Source of the DNA: Cesiribacter andamanensis AMV16
GTDB lineage: Bacteria > Bacteroidota > Bacteroidia > Cytophagales > Cyclobacteriaceae
Direction of reading: 5' to 3'
Assembly: GCF_000348925.1 (NCBI RefSeq)
Contig: NZ_AODQ01000024.1
Coordinates: forward strand, 1-45,318
DNA: 45,318 nt
The translations under genes and the position numbers were made by a program. Within the stretch, counting starts at the first letter, position 1. Every line of letters begins with the position of its first letter. The notes beneath the pieces are model-generated. The model was not told the DNA's origin. It searched no databases and saw nothing but the letters and a program-made list of their open reading frames with translations. Of this stretch, positions 1 to 9,090 are shown piece by piece.

Positions 1-53
1 CAAATTTCATCCTTTCAAAATTCGGGATGACTCATGTTTCTTGTTTGTACAAA

Positions 54-305
54 CTAACTTGCTTTGCCTTTGCGCTCCCAGTGATCTTTGATGATGTTGC
101 CTGCCGCATCCTGCGTAAGGGTACGGGCATAGCGCTCTCCCTTTACAGTGCCCTGCTCATCAAGCCGGCCTATAAAGAGCAGCACAGGATTGCCCCGTGC
201 ATCTGTTTTAAAGGCAAGGTCTTTGCCCCTGTAGTGCTGATGCACCATGGCAGAGGGCTCATAGGTTTTGCGTAGCTGGGCCAGAATTCCTTCACTCAGT
301 GGCAT
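54..305 (-). CDS. Small conserved hypothetical protein, 83 aa
   Basis: A short complete reading frame from ATG at 305 to TAG at 54. The protein is soluble, mixed charge, with no signal peptide or membrane segment. It has a central beta-like stretch (LLFIGRLDEQG, around residues 42-52) and a basic end (KDHWERKGKA). It resembles small unnamed proteins seen in other Bacteroidota, but I cannot assign a domain or function. It lies 71 nt downstream of the FUSC-type gene on the same strand and could be cotranscribed. Codon use looks like the neighbours, which supports it being real. The 53 bases to its left, up to the window edge, hold nothing I recognise. Confidence 0.6.
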   Translation of the reverse strand: MPLSEGILAQLRKTYEPSAMVHQHYRGKDLAFKTDARGNPVLLFIGRLDEQGTVKGERYARTLTQDAAGNIIKDHWERKGKAS

Positions 306-376
306 GGCAATAGGCGTTTATACCCTAACAAGCAAACCCCGCCCCAGGGTTTGACCCTACGAGCACAAAGCGAGGC

Positions 377-2563
377 TCAGGCCAGAATGCCCTCGGTACT
401 TTTGCGGATATCGGTACTGATCTTATACAAAAATTCCAGCTGTTCCTGCAGCAGGCGCTCGTCGGGGCTTAGGGCAGCCTTATCATCCGGGCGATTTTCC
501 GGCCGGCCCTCTGCTATTGCCTCCGGATGCATCAGGCCTTCTGCACCTCCCTCCTGTACCGCATACCCCCCGGCGGCAGGCCCCAGTCTGGCGCAGGTTT
601 CCTTCAGCTGGGCCAGGGAGCGGCGCAGGAGGCGCCCACTGTCCGGACCTACCCCCTGCTCGGGCCGTTGCCAGGCGGCAGCCAGGGTGGCAATGCTGGC
701 CGACAGGATATGGTTAAGCACCACAAAGCGATGCACCTCCCTGCTGTTGCGCTGCTTGCTGCGGGGCTCGGAGAGCATGCGCTGAAAGGCCGCCGAAAGG
801 TTGGCCGATCGTACATACACTTCTTTGCGGGCCAGTTTGTAATCCTCTTCCCCTACGGCCTGGCCCTGCAGGCGGCTGGCCAGTTTCTGCAGGTAAAGCA
901 TATTGGCCTCCAGCACCTGCTGCATGAGTGGGCGCAGCTGTTGCGACTCCCAGCTGGGAAACACCAGATAGCTTACTGCCAGCGCTATGGCTGAGCCTAC
1001 CAGCGTATCCAGCATCCGCTCCTGCACCAGCACCAGATTATTGGCCCCCAGAAAGGAAAAAATAATGAGCACAAAGGGGGTCATAAAGATCACACTGATG
1101 ATGTAGTTGGTACGGATAAAGCTAAATGTACCAATCATGAGCACCACCAGCAGGGCAAAGAGGATGGTGGGCTCATTCAGCAACAGCAGCAGACAAAAGC
1201 CTATGCCCCCGCCGATGAGGGTACCCAGCAGGCGATGATAATTGCGCTGCTTGCTAAGGCTGAAGGCCGGCTTGAGAATAACCACCGTTGTGAGCAGCAC
1301 CCAGTAGCTGTGCTCGCCATAGGGCAGCAGCCGGGTGCTGATGTACCCCAGCAGACAGGCAACTGCCACCCGCACGGCATGCTTGAAGATAGCCGAGCGG
1401 GGGCTGAGGTTATCCAGCAGCAGGCTGCGGCTAAAGGGCTGGCTGTGCACAAAACTGCTGTAGTTGACCTGTGGCCGGGGGGATGGTTGCGGCAGGCTCT
1501 CGGTTCTGTAGTACTGGTGCATATCACCTATCCGCTGGCTGATGGCGCGCAGGTTAACCAGTACCTTCTTCAGGGCCAGAATACTTTCCTGAGGATGCGC
1601 CAGGGCTACCTGGTCTATTTTTTCCTTTACCCCTTCCAACTGCTGCAGCAGATCGGGCAGCGGCAGCGGCTGGGCGCCGGCCTGGATGGCATAGCCCAGC
1701 TGGTCCAGCACATCGGCCAGCCGCTCTATCTGGCTGCCAATCTCGGCCAAAATGCCGCTACTGCCAAAGCGTTTCCGCAGCGAACCGTAATCATAATGAA
1801 TCATGGTTACCTGCTCGTAGAGATCTACCAGATCTACAAAAGTGAGCAGCAGGCGCCGGCTGGTGGTGGTAGATTCCTTTACCAGCAGCCGGCTCTTGAA
1901 CAGCAGCTCCCGTACGGCTTCCTGTTTCTCATTGACCAGCACCTGCTGGGCCACCAGCTGACTAAAAGCAGTCTCCAGATTGGTACCGGGGGCATAAAAT
2001 GTGGCTTTCAGCTGCAGAAAGCGGGCTACGGCATGCACACACTCGCCCAGCGCCTGCTGCACCGGACGGTAGGGCCGCAGACGGTAAAACAGCAGGCTCA
2101 GGCTCATGTACCACACCCCACCCAGCAAGATACAGGTGCTGATAAGGGGTACTTCGGCGGCTGTGCGGGGCTCATCCATCACCATGATCATTACCAGCAG
2201 GGCCGCACTGCCCACTGCCGCCGCCCGGTTGCCATATACCGGAAACATGGAAAGCAGAAAGCTCAGCAGCAGCAGCTCGGCCCCCAGCAGCAGGGGGTGC
2301 AGGCGGGCAAATCCGGTAAGCATGGCCACCACAAATATGGCCGCACAAGCCCACAGCATGCCGTTGCGCTTGTGTACGGCTGGGCCGGGAATATCAGGGA
2401 TGCTCACCGACAGGGCGCCAATGGCCGCCAGCACCCCCAGCTGCAGGTAGCCCAGCTGAGAAAGTACCAGAGGGGGCAGCAGAATGCCACCCGTTACCCG
2501 CAGGGCATCGGTAAAGTTCTCACCGGTTAAAAAGTACTGGAGGTTACGTGTTTTCTGCCCCAT
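377..2563 (-). CDS. FUSC/YccS-family inner membrane protein
   Basis: A protein of about 728 residues with two hydrophobic blocks, each with several membrane helices (about residues 20-190 and 390-520). They are separated and followed by soluble helical regions. This is the duplicated layout of the YccS/YhfK and FUSC (fusaric-acid-resistance-like) family, whose members are usually about 700 residues and are thought to be efflux-related. The second block contains the typical YWVLLTTVVILKP segment followed by a glycine-rich GTLIGGGIGF helix. I chose the internal ATG at 2563 (MGQKTRNLQYF) over the ATG 45 nt upstream because the extra residues are not family-like. Substrate unknown; aromatic acids or other toxic organics are only a family-level guess. 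Confidence 0.85.
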   Translation of the reverse strand: MGQKTRNLQYFLTGENFTDALRVTGGILLPPLVLSQLGYLQLGVLAAIGALSVSIPDIPGPAVHKRNGMLWACAAIFVVAMLTGFARLHPLLLGAELLLLSFLLSMFPVYGNRAAAVGSAALLVMIMVMDEPRTAAEVPLISTCILLGGVWYMSLSLLFYRLRPYRPVQQALGECVHAVARFLQLKATFYAPGTNLETAFSQLVAQQVLVNEKQEAVRELLFKSRLLVKESTTTSRRLLLTFVDLVDLYEQVTMIHYDYGSLRKRFGSSGILAEIGSQIERLADVLDQLGYAIQAGAQPLPLPDLLQQLEGVKEKIDQVALAHPQESILALKKVLVNLRAISQRIGDMHQYYRTESLPQPSPRPQVNYSSFVHSQPFSRSLLLDNLSPRSAIFKHAVRVAVACLLGYISTRLLPYGEHSYWVLLTTVVILKPAFSLSKQRNYHRLLGTLIGGGIGFCLLLLLNEPTILFALLVVLMIGTFSFIRTNYIISVIFMTPFVLIIFSFLGANNLVLVQERMLDTLVGSAIALAVSYLVFPSWESQQLRPLMQQVLEANMLYLQKLASRLQGQAVGEEDYKLARKEVYVRSANLSAAFQRMLSEPRSKQRNSREVHRFVVLNHILSASIATLAAAWQRPEQGVGPDSGRLLRRSLAQLKETCARLGPAAGGYAVQEGGAEGLMHPEAIAEGRPENRPDDKAALSPDERLLQEQLEFLYKISTDIRKSTEGILA

Positions 2564-2753
2564 GCTGCGCCAAAGTGCGAATATATCCCCTGCTGCGGGG
2601 CTGAACAAGCCCGGGGCCGGCTAATATACCTTTCCCGCCTTTTTAGGCCGGGCCGTGTGTTTTCTGCCCTACTCCGCCTGCTTATTAATGCTGACTACAG
2701 GACTGATAAGCGTGCTGCTTGCGGGCAGGCGGCCAGGCCCCATTGTAGAAACA

Positions 2754-3629
2754 TCATGGCAGGCGCCACTCCAGTACCGCCAGTACCGGCAGGTGATCAG
2801 AGGGGTATTTACCCCCCTGCGCATCGGTAAGAATGGCATGCTGCTGTACGGAAAAAGCGTTGCTCACAAAAATAAAATCTATAAGCTTTCCCAGCTCATT
2901 GGCAACATCAAAGGTGCTAAAGGAGCCTTCGGGTCCGTAAGGGGGTGTTCTGGAAAGGCTGCGGGCCTCCTGCAGCAGGCCACCGGCCAGCAGGTTGGCA
3001 TAGGCCTTTGTGTCGGCCGTGGTATTGAAATCGCCGCTAAGGATGGCCGGATGGCTAGCGGCAATCTCGCTTATCTTACGGGCCAGCAGGCGGGCGCTTT
3101 GTTCCCGGGCCTCTACCCCCACATGATCAAAGTGGGTATTGAAATGGTAGAGCTCCCGCCCGCTTTGCCGGTCCCTAAACCGGGCCCAGCTGCAGATGCG
3201 CGGGTAGGCCGCATCCCAGCCCTTGCCGGGGGTATTGGGCGTAGGCGAAAGCCAGAAGGTGCCCGAATCCAGCAGGTTAAAGCGGCGGGTATCATAGAGA
3301 ATGGCCGAAAATTCACCCCCTTCAGCGCCGTCATCGCGCCCCCTGCCATACCATTTGTAGTGGGGCAGGGCTTCCTGCAGGTCCTGCAACTGGTGGCGCA
3401 GCGCCTCCTGTACCCCCAGCAGCTGGGGCTGGTGGTAGCGGATCAGGCCTGCCACCCGCTCCCTGCGCAGGGGCCAGCGGTCGGGCCCGTCGCTGGCAAT
3501 ATCCAGCCGCAGGTTGTACGACATTACCCGCAGGGGTTCGGCAGCGGATTGGGCAGCTGCCGGTACAATAGTAGTACTCAGAAGCAGGGGGAGCAGCAAC
3601 AGACAATAGTTAATCACCAGCATACACAT
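2754..3629 (-). CDS. Secreted endonuclease/exonuclease/phosphatase family protein
   Basis: About 291 residues with an N-terminal signal peptide (hydrophobic run LLLLPLLL, Ala-rich cleavage region ending near AAAQ), so exported. The mature part shows the EEP fold motifs in order: MSYNLRLD (metal-binding Asn), LGVQEAL (catalytic Glu), FNTHFDHVG, SGDFNTT (catalytic Asp/Asn) and SDHLPV (catalytic Asp-His). Enzymes with this layout hydrolyse phosphodiesters or phosphomonoesters with Mg2+. The exact substrate (nucleic acid, sphingomyelin, inositol phosphate) cannot be read from sequence. ATG codons at 3629 and 3623 are both plausible starts; an ATG at 3701 would put about 24 non-signal residues before the signal peptide. 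It lies 128 nt downstream of the sulfatase gene on the same strand. Confidence 0.85.
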   Translation of the reverse strand: MCMLVINYCLLLLPLLLSTTIVPAAAQSAAEPLRVMSYNLRLDIASDGPDRWPLRRERVAGLIRYHQPQLLGVQEALRHQLQDLQEALPHYKWYGRGRDDGAEGGEFSAILYDTRRFNLLDSGTFWLSPTPNTPGKGWDAAYPRICSWARFRDRQSGRELYHFNTHFDHVGVEAREQSARLLARKISEIAASHPAILSGDFNTTADTKAYANLLAGGLLQEARSLSRTPPYGPEGSFSTFDVANELGKLIDFIFVSNAFSVQQHAILTDAQGGKYPSDHLPVLAVLEWRLP

Positions 3630-3757
3630 ACTTTTTAACAGGACGTTGATCAGGAATACAGGCTGTATATAACGCTGTATATAACTTAGTACAAGCCGCA
3701 AAGTGGCAGACCCCTGCGAAGATCAACGGCAGAAGCGCTCTTTGATCAGTTTTGCAC

Positions 3758-5468
3758 CTAATGATGAAAATCGGGCTTTGGGCCCCGCAGCTTGCGGAAA
3801 TTCTCCTGCTGCTGCTCAATGGCTTCCCGGCTGGCCCGCTCAAATTCCTTTTCCGTTACTCCATAGGCCTGTTGCAGCGAATCCAGGGTGAGTAGCAGCT
3901 TTTGGCGAATGGGCTGGTAGGCCGGTGCGTTGATGAGATTTGTCAATTCGTGCGGGTCTTTCTCAAGGTCGTAGAGTTCCCAGGCATCAATATCATCATA
4001 GAAGTGAATAAGCTTGTAACGGCTGGTGCGCACCCCATACTGTTTCTTGACCATGTGAAAGGCCGGATAATCGTAATAATGGTAGTAGATGGCCTGCCGG
4101 AAGGCATCCGGCGATGAACTGGTCTCCAGCAGCGGGCGAAGGGATTGCCCCTGCATGTTTTGGGGGATAGGCACCCGGGCATAGTCCAGAAAGGTGGGGG
4201 CAAAATCGAGGTTCTGGGTAAGAGCCTCTACCACTGACCCCCGTTTGATGCCAGCCGGGTACATCATCAGCAGCGGCATGCGCAGCGATTCTTCATACAT
4301 AAAGCGCTTGTCAAACCAGCCCTTTTCGCCCAGGTAAAAGCCCTGATCGGAGGTATATACCAGCAGGGTATTGTCGGCCAGCCCGTTTTGCTGCAGGTAG
4401 TCCAGAATGCGGCCCACCCCTTCATCTACCGCCGCTACGGTGGCCAGGTAATCCTGCAGGTAGCGCTGGCCCTTCCAGATGGCCAGCTCCCGGCCGGTCA
4501 GGTTGGCTTCATGCATGGCATCGTTTTTGGCCTGATAGGCCTTATCCCAGGCAGCCCGCTGGGCGGGGGTCATGCGCTCAAAATCGGTTTTCCAGGGGTT
4601 GTGGGCCAGCTCACTGCTGCCCTTGGCCACGGTCATCTTCAGATCATGGCCCTCGTACATATCCACATAAATGGTCTGCTGCTGTTGCTGGGCGGCCAGC
4701 TGCCCCTCGTGGGTAGAAAAATAGCTGTCGGGCAGCGGAAAGCTAACCGAATCGTAGAGGTTCAGGTGCCGCAGGGCGGGCATCCAGTTGCGGTGGGGGG
4801 CTTTGTGGTGGATCATCACCATAAAAGGGGTGGTGCTGTCCTTTACCTGGTCCAGGTAGGCCAGGGCTTCATCGGTGATCAGGTCGGTGGCGTAACCCTC
4901 TACAATGGCGGTATCGGCCATGTTCAGGGCCCAGTGAGGGGTTTGATCCACATAGGCACGGTCTATGCCGGCGGTATCCCCGAGCTGGATAAAGTGGGGA
5001 TTGTAGTAATTGCCCTGATCGTTGAGAATCTTCCAGTAATCGAAGCCCTGGGGCAGACCGTGCAGGTGCCATTTGCCAATGAGGGCGGTGGTGTAGCCGG
5101 CCTGCCGCAGCAGTTTGGGAAAGGTGGTCTGGGAGCCGTCAAACACCTCCCCGTTCATCCGAAAGCCGTTAATGTGGCTATGCTTGCCCGTCAGAATCAC
5201 TGCCCCGGCTGGGGCCGCAGATGGAGTTGGTGCAGAAGTTGTTCCGGAACAGCACCCCCTCCCGGGCAATCCGATCCAGGTTGGGCGTGGGCGCCAGCTG
5301 GCTGATCGGATGGCCGTAGGCGCTGATGGCCTGCATGGCATGATCATCCGTCATGATAAAAATAATGTTGGGCCGGGGCAGCTCTGCTGCTTCCCCCTGC
5401 GGCTGCTCGGTACCCCGGCAGCCAAACAGGAGCAGTCCAAGGCTGAGTAGGTAGTGTGCTGGTTTCAT
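3758..5468 (-). CDS. Lipoprotein sulfatase (arylsulfatase family), frameshifted in the active-site region
   Basis: Starts at ATG 5468 with a lipoprotein signal ([17 protein letters not shown]), then the sulfatase N-terminus: IIFIMTDDH (metal-binding Asp pair) and CGPSR, whose Cys would be converted to formylglycine. Immediately after CGPSR the frame breaks. The minus strand has GGGG (plus positions 5203-5206) where GGG would continue as [14 protein letters not shown], the expected sulfatase sequence. The rest to 3758 is intact, with KWHLHG, a YTSDQGF...LGEKG block and a C-terminal domain. Restored length is about 569 residues, normal for type I sulfatases, which remove sulfate esters from polysaccharides or glycans. 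A further ATG at 5561 is unlikely because it would precede the lipoprotein signal by 31 residues. The indel could be a sequencing error or a real lesion. Confidence 0.85.
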
Positions 5469-5568
5469 CGCTATCCGGTTTTGTGCAGGGGATTGGGGCA
5501 ATGCCTCAGGCTTCAGGCGGGCATGATTCTCCACACGTCCCAGATAGCCATAACACCTCATCGCACCA

Positions 5569-5596
5569 CAAAGTTATGCCTGGCCTTGGGCAGCAA
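5569..5596 (-). promoter_or_regulatory. Candidate Bacteroidota-type promoter for the sulfatase gene
   Basis: On the minus strand TAACTTTG (plus 5569-5576) matches the -7 consensus TAnnTTTG. A TTG lies 17 nt upstream (plus 5594-5596), slightly short of the usual 19-21. The predicted transcription start would give a leader of about 95 nt before the ATG at 5468. Confidence 0.4.
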
Positions 5597-5616
5597 GCAG
5601 CTTGTACCGCAGAGGC

Positions 5617-7054
5617 TCAGAAATAATACTGATAATACCCCTTCACCCCTTTGGTGTTGACACCCTCAATGATTACCCGGCCCTTGAGGCGGGAGAGCAC
5701 CTGCACCAGTTTTTCGGGATCGTCAATGGGGGTTTCGTTTATGCTGGTGATCACAAAGCCATCCTCCAGCCCCAGGCGGCGCATAAAGCCCCGGCGGATA
5801 TTGGTGACGCGCACCCCCTGCGGAATGTTGAGCACATCGCGCTCTACCTTGCTGATCTTCTCCAGATCGGCGCCCAGCGTCTGGGAGGTAAATACCTCGC
5901 GCCGCAGCACCGAGGTGTTGCCCTCGCGGTTGGTAAGGGTAAGCTGGGTCTGCTGCGGCTGGTTGCGCCTGATATAGCCCAATGTTATACGGTCTCCGGG
6001 GCTGTAGTAGCTCACCAGCTCATCAAACTGGCCGCGGCTCTCTACCGGAATGTCGTTTACCCGAACGATCACATCACCCGGCTTCAGGCCAGCCCGGGCA
6101 GCGGCCCCATCCTGCGCCACATGGCTCACCACTACCCCTCTATCGGCCTTTACATTCAGCTCCCGGGCTTTGTTCAGGTCCAGGTCAATCACCTCGGCGC
6201 CTACAAAGGCCTTCTGCACCTCGCCGTATTGGATGAGGTCTTCGGCCACCTTGCGCACCACATCTACCGGCACGGCAAAGCCATAACCGGCATAGGAGCC
6301 TGTCTGGCTCAGGATGGCGGTATTGATGCCGATCAGCTCGCCGCGGCTGTTCACCAGCGCCCCGCCGCTGTTGCCGGGATTAATGGCCGCATCGGTCTGG
6401 ATAAAGCTCTCCAGCGGAAACAAGCCCTTGCCAAAGCTGATCTCCCGCCCCTTGGCCGATACAATACCAGCCGTAACGGTAGAGGTAAGGTTAAAGGGGT
6501 TGCCTACGGCCAGCGCCCACTCGCCTACCTCTACGGCCGCCGAACGGCCCAGGTTGATAGCCGGCAGCCCATTGGCCTCAATCTTAAGCACGGCCAGGTC
6601 GGTGGCCGGGTCGGTTCCCACCACAGCGGCTTTGTAGGTGCGGCGCTGGTGCACCACCTCTACGGTTTTGGCCCCCTCCACCACATGGTTGTTGGTAATG
6701 ATGTAGCCATCTTCGGCATAGATCACCCCCGAACCCGAGGCCGCCATGGGGCCGCTGCGCCGGCCAAAGAGCAGGTCAAAATAGCTGGTAGGAGCATACT
6801 CATCGCCCGCCAGGGCCTTAATGAAGACCACCGAGGGGGTGCTGCGGCGAGCAGCTTCAATAAACGATACCCCTTCGGCCCCGGCCCGGGGCAGTTGCCA
6901 GTTGGCCTGCTGCACAGGCAGGGGGGCGGCATCGGCCCGGTACTCCCCTTCGGTAAAGGGGGCCAGGGGGCTGGCAGCCATAAAATGGAGGTATACGGCA
7001 GCACCGGCCAGTCCGGCGCCAAAGGGGAGTATAAGAGATCGCAGAGGTTCGCAT
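5617..7054 (-). CDS. HtrA/DegP-type trypsin-like serine protease with PDZ domains; N-terminus likely frameshifted
   Basis: Periplasmic quality-control protease. Counting from the internal Met at 6981, the triad is His99 (TNNHVV), Asp128 (ATDLAVLKI) and Ser205 (GNSGGAL). Two PDZ domains follow, at about residues 245-345 and 360-450. The 6981 start lacks a membrane-targeting segment. The same frame continues upstream as a hydrophobic stretch (RSLILPFGAGLAGAAVYLHF) but reaches no ATG before a stop at 7066-7068. The ATG at 7054 is one base out of frame. Removing one base from the TT at plus 7048-7049 gives MRPLRSLILPFGAG, an excellent signal anchor. I therefore take 7054 as the true start with a probable 1-nt insertion. 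Restored length is about 478 residues, normal for Bacteroidota HtrA. It lies 148 nt downstream of the sulfatase promoter side and is divergent from hemJ. Confidence 0.85.
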
Positions 7055-7274
7055 GGTGCTTTTTCTTAACTGCCTATAGTTTAGGAACAGGTAGCTGAAT
7101 GGGTAACGCTCAGCGGCCCGCGGCTGATACCAATCACCGCCAAAAATTAAAACACCTGCGCAAGGATGTCAAGTCTGGCCGTCTGCTGCGCCCTGAAAAG
7201 AGGCATACTCCCTTAGCAGAAACAGGATATACAAAAAGAACGCCCCTCCTGGGGTGCGGGCAGTTGCTCCTGTA

Positions 7275-7305
7275 TTTGTTCGGGGCGGTTTCGGTTGTAC
7301 CTTTG
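7275..7305 (+). promoter_or_regulatory. Bacteroidota-type promoter of the hemJ-SCO-cytochrome c operon
   Basis: TTTG at 7275-7278, then 19 nt, then TACCTTTG at 7298-7305. This is an exact match to the -33/-7 pattern TTTG-N19-TAnnTTTG of Bacteroidota primary sigma promoters. The expected transcription start falls on or within a few bases of the ATG at 7310, so the message is predicted to be leaderless or nearly so. Confidence 0.6.
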
Positions 7306-7309
7306 CGCC

Positions 7310-7855
7310 ATGGCATTTCTTTACCTCAAAGCCCTGCACATCATTTTTATTGTTACCTGGTTTGCCGGCCTTTTTTATGCACCCCGCCTGTTTATCTACA
7401 CCATGGAGGTGCAGGAAAAAGAGGCCGAGCCGGCCCGCAGTATTCTTCTGCAGAACCTGCTGCGCTGGACCCGCCTGCTGTGGTGGGGCATTACCTGGCC
7501 CTCGGCTATTCTGACGCTGCTGCTGGGCCCCAGCCTTATCTTCAGCTCGGCCTATTACCAGAACATGCCCGGCTGGCTATGGATCAAGATCGGCTTTGTG
7601 GTTGCCCTGTATGGCTACCAGTTTGCCTGCCATGCCATGTTTGTGCGCCTGCAGCAGGGCCAGGGGGTATGGACCAGCCAAAAATTACGTTTCTGGAATG
7701 AGGTAGCCACTATTTTGCTCTTTGCCATCGTTTTTCTGGTGGTGCTTAAAAGCATGGTAAGTGTGTTGTGGGGGCTGCTGGGGCTGCTGGTCTTTACCAT
7801 ACTCCTGATGCTGGCCATCCGCCTGTATAAGAACCTGAGAGAATCAAAAGGATGA
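7310..7855 (+). CDS. hemJ: HemJ-like protoporphyrinogen IX oxidase (CopD/UPF0093 family)
   Basis: A 181-residue membrane protein with about four helices. The first helix carries the family signature LKALHIIFIVTWFAGLFYAPRLFIY, here quoted in part: KALHII and TWFAGLFY with its conserved His and Arg. HemJ oxidises protoporphyrinogen IX to protoporphyrin IX, the penultimate step of haem synthesis, in the inner membrane. The ATG at 7310 was chosen over the frame's earlier Met at 7295 because the family begins MxxLYLKALH and the promoter overlaps the upstream bases. It is the first gene of a tightly coupled operon: its TGA stop overlaps the ATG of the SCO gene (ATGA, 7852-7855). Co-transcription with a copper chaperone and a c-type cytochrome fits haem and oxidase supply. 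Confidence 0.85.
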   Translation: MAFLYLKALHIIFIVTWFAGLFYAPRLFIYTMEVQEKEAEPARSILLQNLLRWTRLLWWGITWPSAILTLLLGPSLIFSSAYYQNMPGWLWIKIGFVVALYGYQFACHAMFVRLQQGQGVWTSQKLRFWNEVATILLFAIVFLVVLKSMVSVLWGLLGLLVFTILLMLAIRLYKNLRESKG

Positions 7856-8472
7856 AAAAATTACTTGCACTACTTCTGCTGCTGGGGGCAATGGCCGGCT
7901 GCAACCGGCAGTCCGATCAGGAGCTGCCCATCTGGGGCGAGCGCAGCACCCAGGGAACCGATACGGTCTACCACAGCATTCGCAACTTTGCCTTCTATAA
8001 CCAGGATTCGGCCCGTATCAGCGACCAGACGGTGGCCGGCAAGGTTTATGTAGCCGATTTTTTCTTTACCTCCTGCCCCAGCATTTGCATAGAAATGGCC
8101 AAACAGATGCTGCGGGTGTGGGAGCGCTTTGGCCAGCATCCCGATTTTATGATCCTCTCCCACAGCCTGGACCCCGAGTTTGATACCCAGCCCGTGCTGA
8201 AGCAGTATGCGCGGGGCCTGGGGGTGCCCGATGGGGGCAGCTGGCATTTTCTGACCGGCGGCGAAACAGATGTATATGAACTGGGGCAGCAGCAGTACTT
8301 TGTAACGGCCAAACAAGACCAAAAAGCGCCCGGTGGCGTGCTGCACAGCGGCGCCTTTGTGCTGGTAGATCAGCAGGGCCGCATCAGGGGGGTATACGAT
8401 GGTACCGACCCGGCCCGGGTAGACCAGCTGATGCTGGACATTCAAAAACTCTTACCCCCTGCCGGCCAATGA
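7852..8472 (+). CDS. SCO1/SenC-family copper chaperone lipoprotein
   Basis: 206 residues, N-terminal lipoprotein signal (LLGAMAGC, lipid-attached Cys17), then a thioredoxin-like fold. The copper site is visible: Cys75 and Cys79 in FFTSCPSICIEM, and His165 in GGVLHSGAF, the normal SCO ligands. SCO proteins deliver copper to the CuA centre of cytochrome c oxidase or keep its cysteines reduced. It sits on the outer face of the inner membrane. Overlaps hemJ upstream and the cytochrome c gene downstream (8469-8472) by ATGA junctions, so the three are almost certainly translated from one message. Confidence 0.9.
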   Translation: MKKLLALLLLLGAMAGCNRQSDQELPIWGERSTQGTDTVYHSIRNFAFYNQDSARISDQTVAGKVYVADFFFTSCPSICIEMAKQMLRVWERFGQHPDFMILSHSLDPEFDTQPVLKQYARGLGVPDGGSWHFLTGGETDVYELGQQQYFVTAKQDQKAPGGVLHSGAFVLVDQQGRIRGVYDGTDPARVDQLMLDIQKLLPPAGQ

Positions 8473-8954
8473 GTACGCTACACCACCTGGGCATAGGCCT
8501 GCTGTTGCTCCTGTGCCTGATTACGATGGGCTGCTCCGGCAAAGAGGGCCGGGAGGAGCAGCGCGCCAGCGGACCCAACCTGCCCGAGGGCATTGGGCGC
8601 AGCGAAGAGCAGCGTTTTCGCCAGTACTGGGTGCAGGGCCGCATTCTCTACAAGCAGCACTGCATGGGCTGCCACCAGAACGATGGCGCCGGCATGGCCC
8701 AGCTGATCCCCCCCCTGGACGGAGCCGATTTTCTGCAGAACAAGCAGGCGGTTATTTGTGTGATCCGCCATGGCATGCAGGGAACCGTGGTGGTCAATGG
8801 CCGGGAATACAGCGGCATTATGCCCCCCAATCCCCAGCTGCGCCCGCTGGAGATCGCCGAAATTGCCACCTATATACTCAATACCTGGACCAACCAGGAG
8901 GGTTATGTGGGCATTCCGGAGGTAGAAGCTGCGCTGCAGGGCTGCCAGCCCTAA
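8469..8954 (+). CDS. Class I c-type cytochrome lipoprotein
   Basis: 161 residues with a lipoprotein signal (LITMGC, Cys22) and one haem site, CMGCH (residues 65-69). A likely Met axial ligand lies in YSGIMPPNP. The C-terminal helix (IAEIATYILNTWTNQ) is typical of small monohaem cytochromes and of cytochrome domains that feed terminal oxidases. Expected role: electron transfer at the periplasmic face of the inner membrane. Third gene of the hemJ operon. A hairpin lies just downstream at 8963-8987. Confidence 0.9.
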   Translation: MSTLHHLGIGLLLLLCLITMGCSGKEGREEQRASGPNLPEGIGRSEEQRFRQYWVQGRILYKQHCMGCHQNDGAGMAQLIPPLDGADFLQNKQAVICVIRHGMQGTVVVNGREYSGIMPPNPQLRPLEIAEIATYILNTWTNQEGYVGIPEVEAALQGCQP

Positions 8955-8957
8955 ACC

Positions 8958-8987
8958 AAAAAAGCCTCTGGCGTATGGGCAGAGGCT
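8958..8987. terminator. Hairpin terminator between convergent genes
   Basis: Stem AGCCTCTG (8963-8970) pairs with CAGAGGCT (8980-8987). A run of six A on the plus side (8958-8963) gives a T tail on the minus strand. It is best as terminator of the minus-strand lipoprotein gene and may also end the cytochrome operon from the other side. Confidence 0.6.
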
Positions 8988-9090
8988 GTTGATGCGTACA
9001 TGCTCGAAATGTTTGCTGTAGGGTAGCAGGCAGCATCTGCTCTCGTGCACTCCTTATCGGCGGCAGGGCGGCCTGCCGATGGGCTGCCGG

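Noticed and set aside
1235-2530. Long plus-strand frame (431 codons) opposite the FUSC-type gene
   Set aside because: It is antisense to a well-supported gene and lacks any motif. High GC and codon bias produce such open frames.
5602-7098. 498-codon plus-strand frame opposite the HtrA gene
   Set aside because: The opposite strand has an intact protease triad and PDZ domains. The antisense frame shows no family features.
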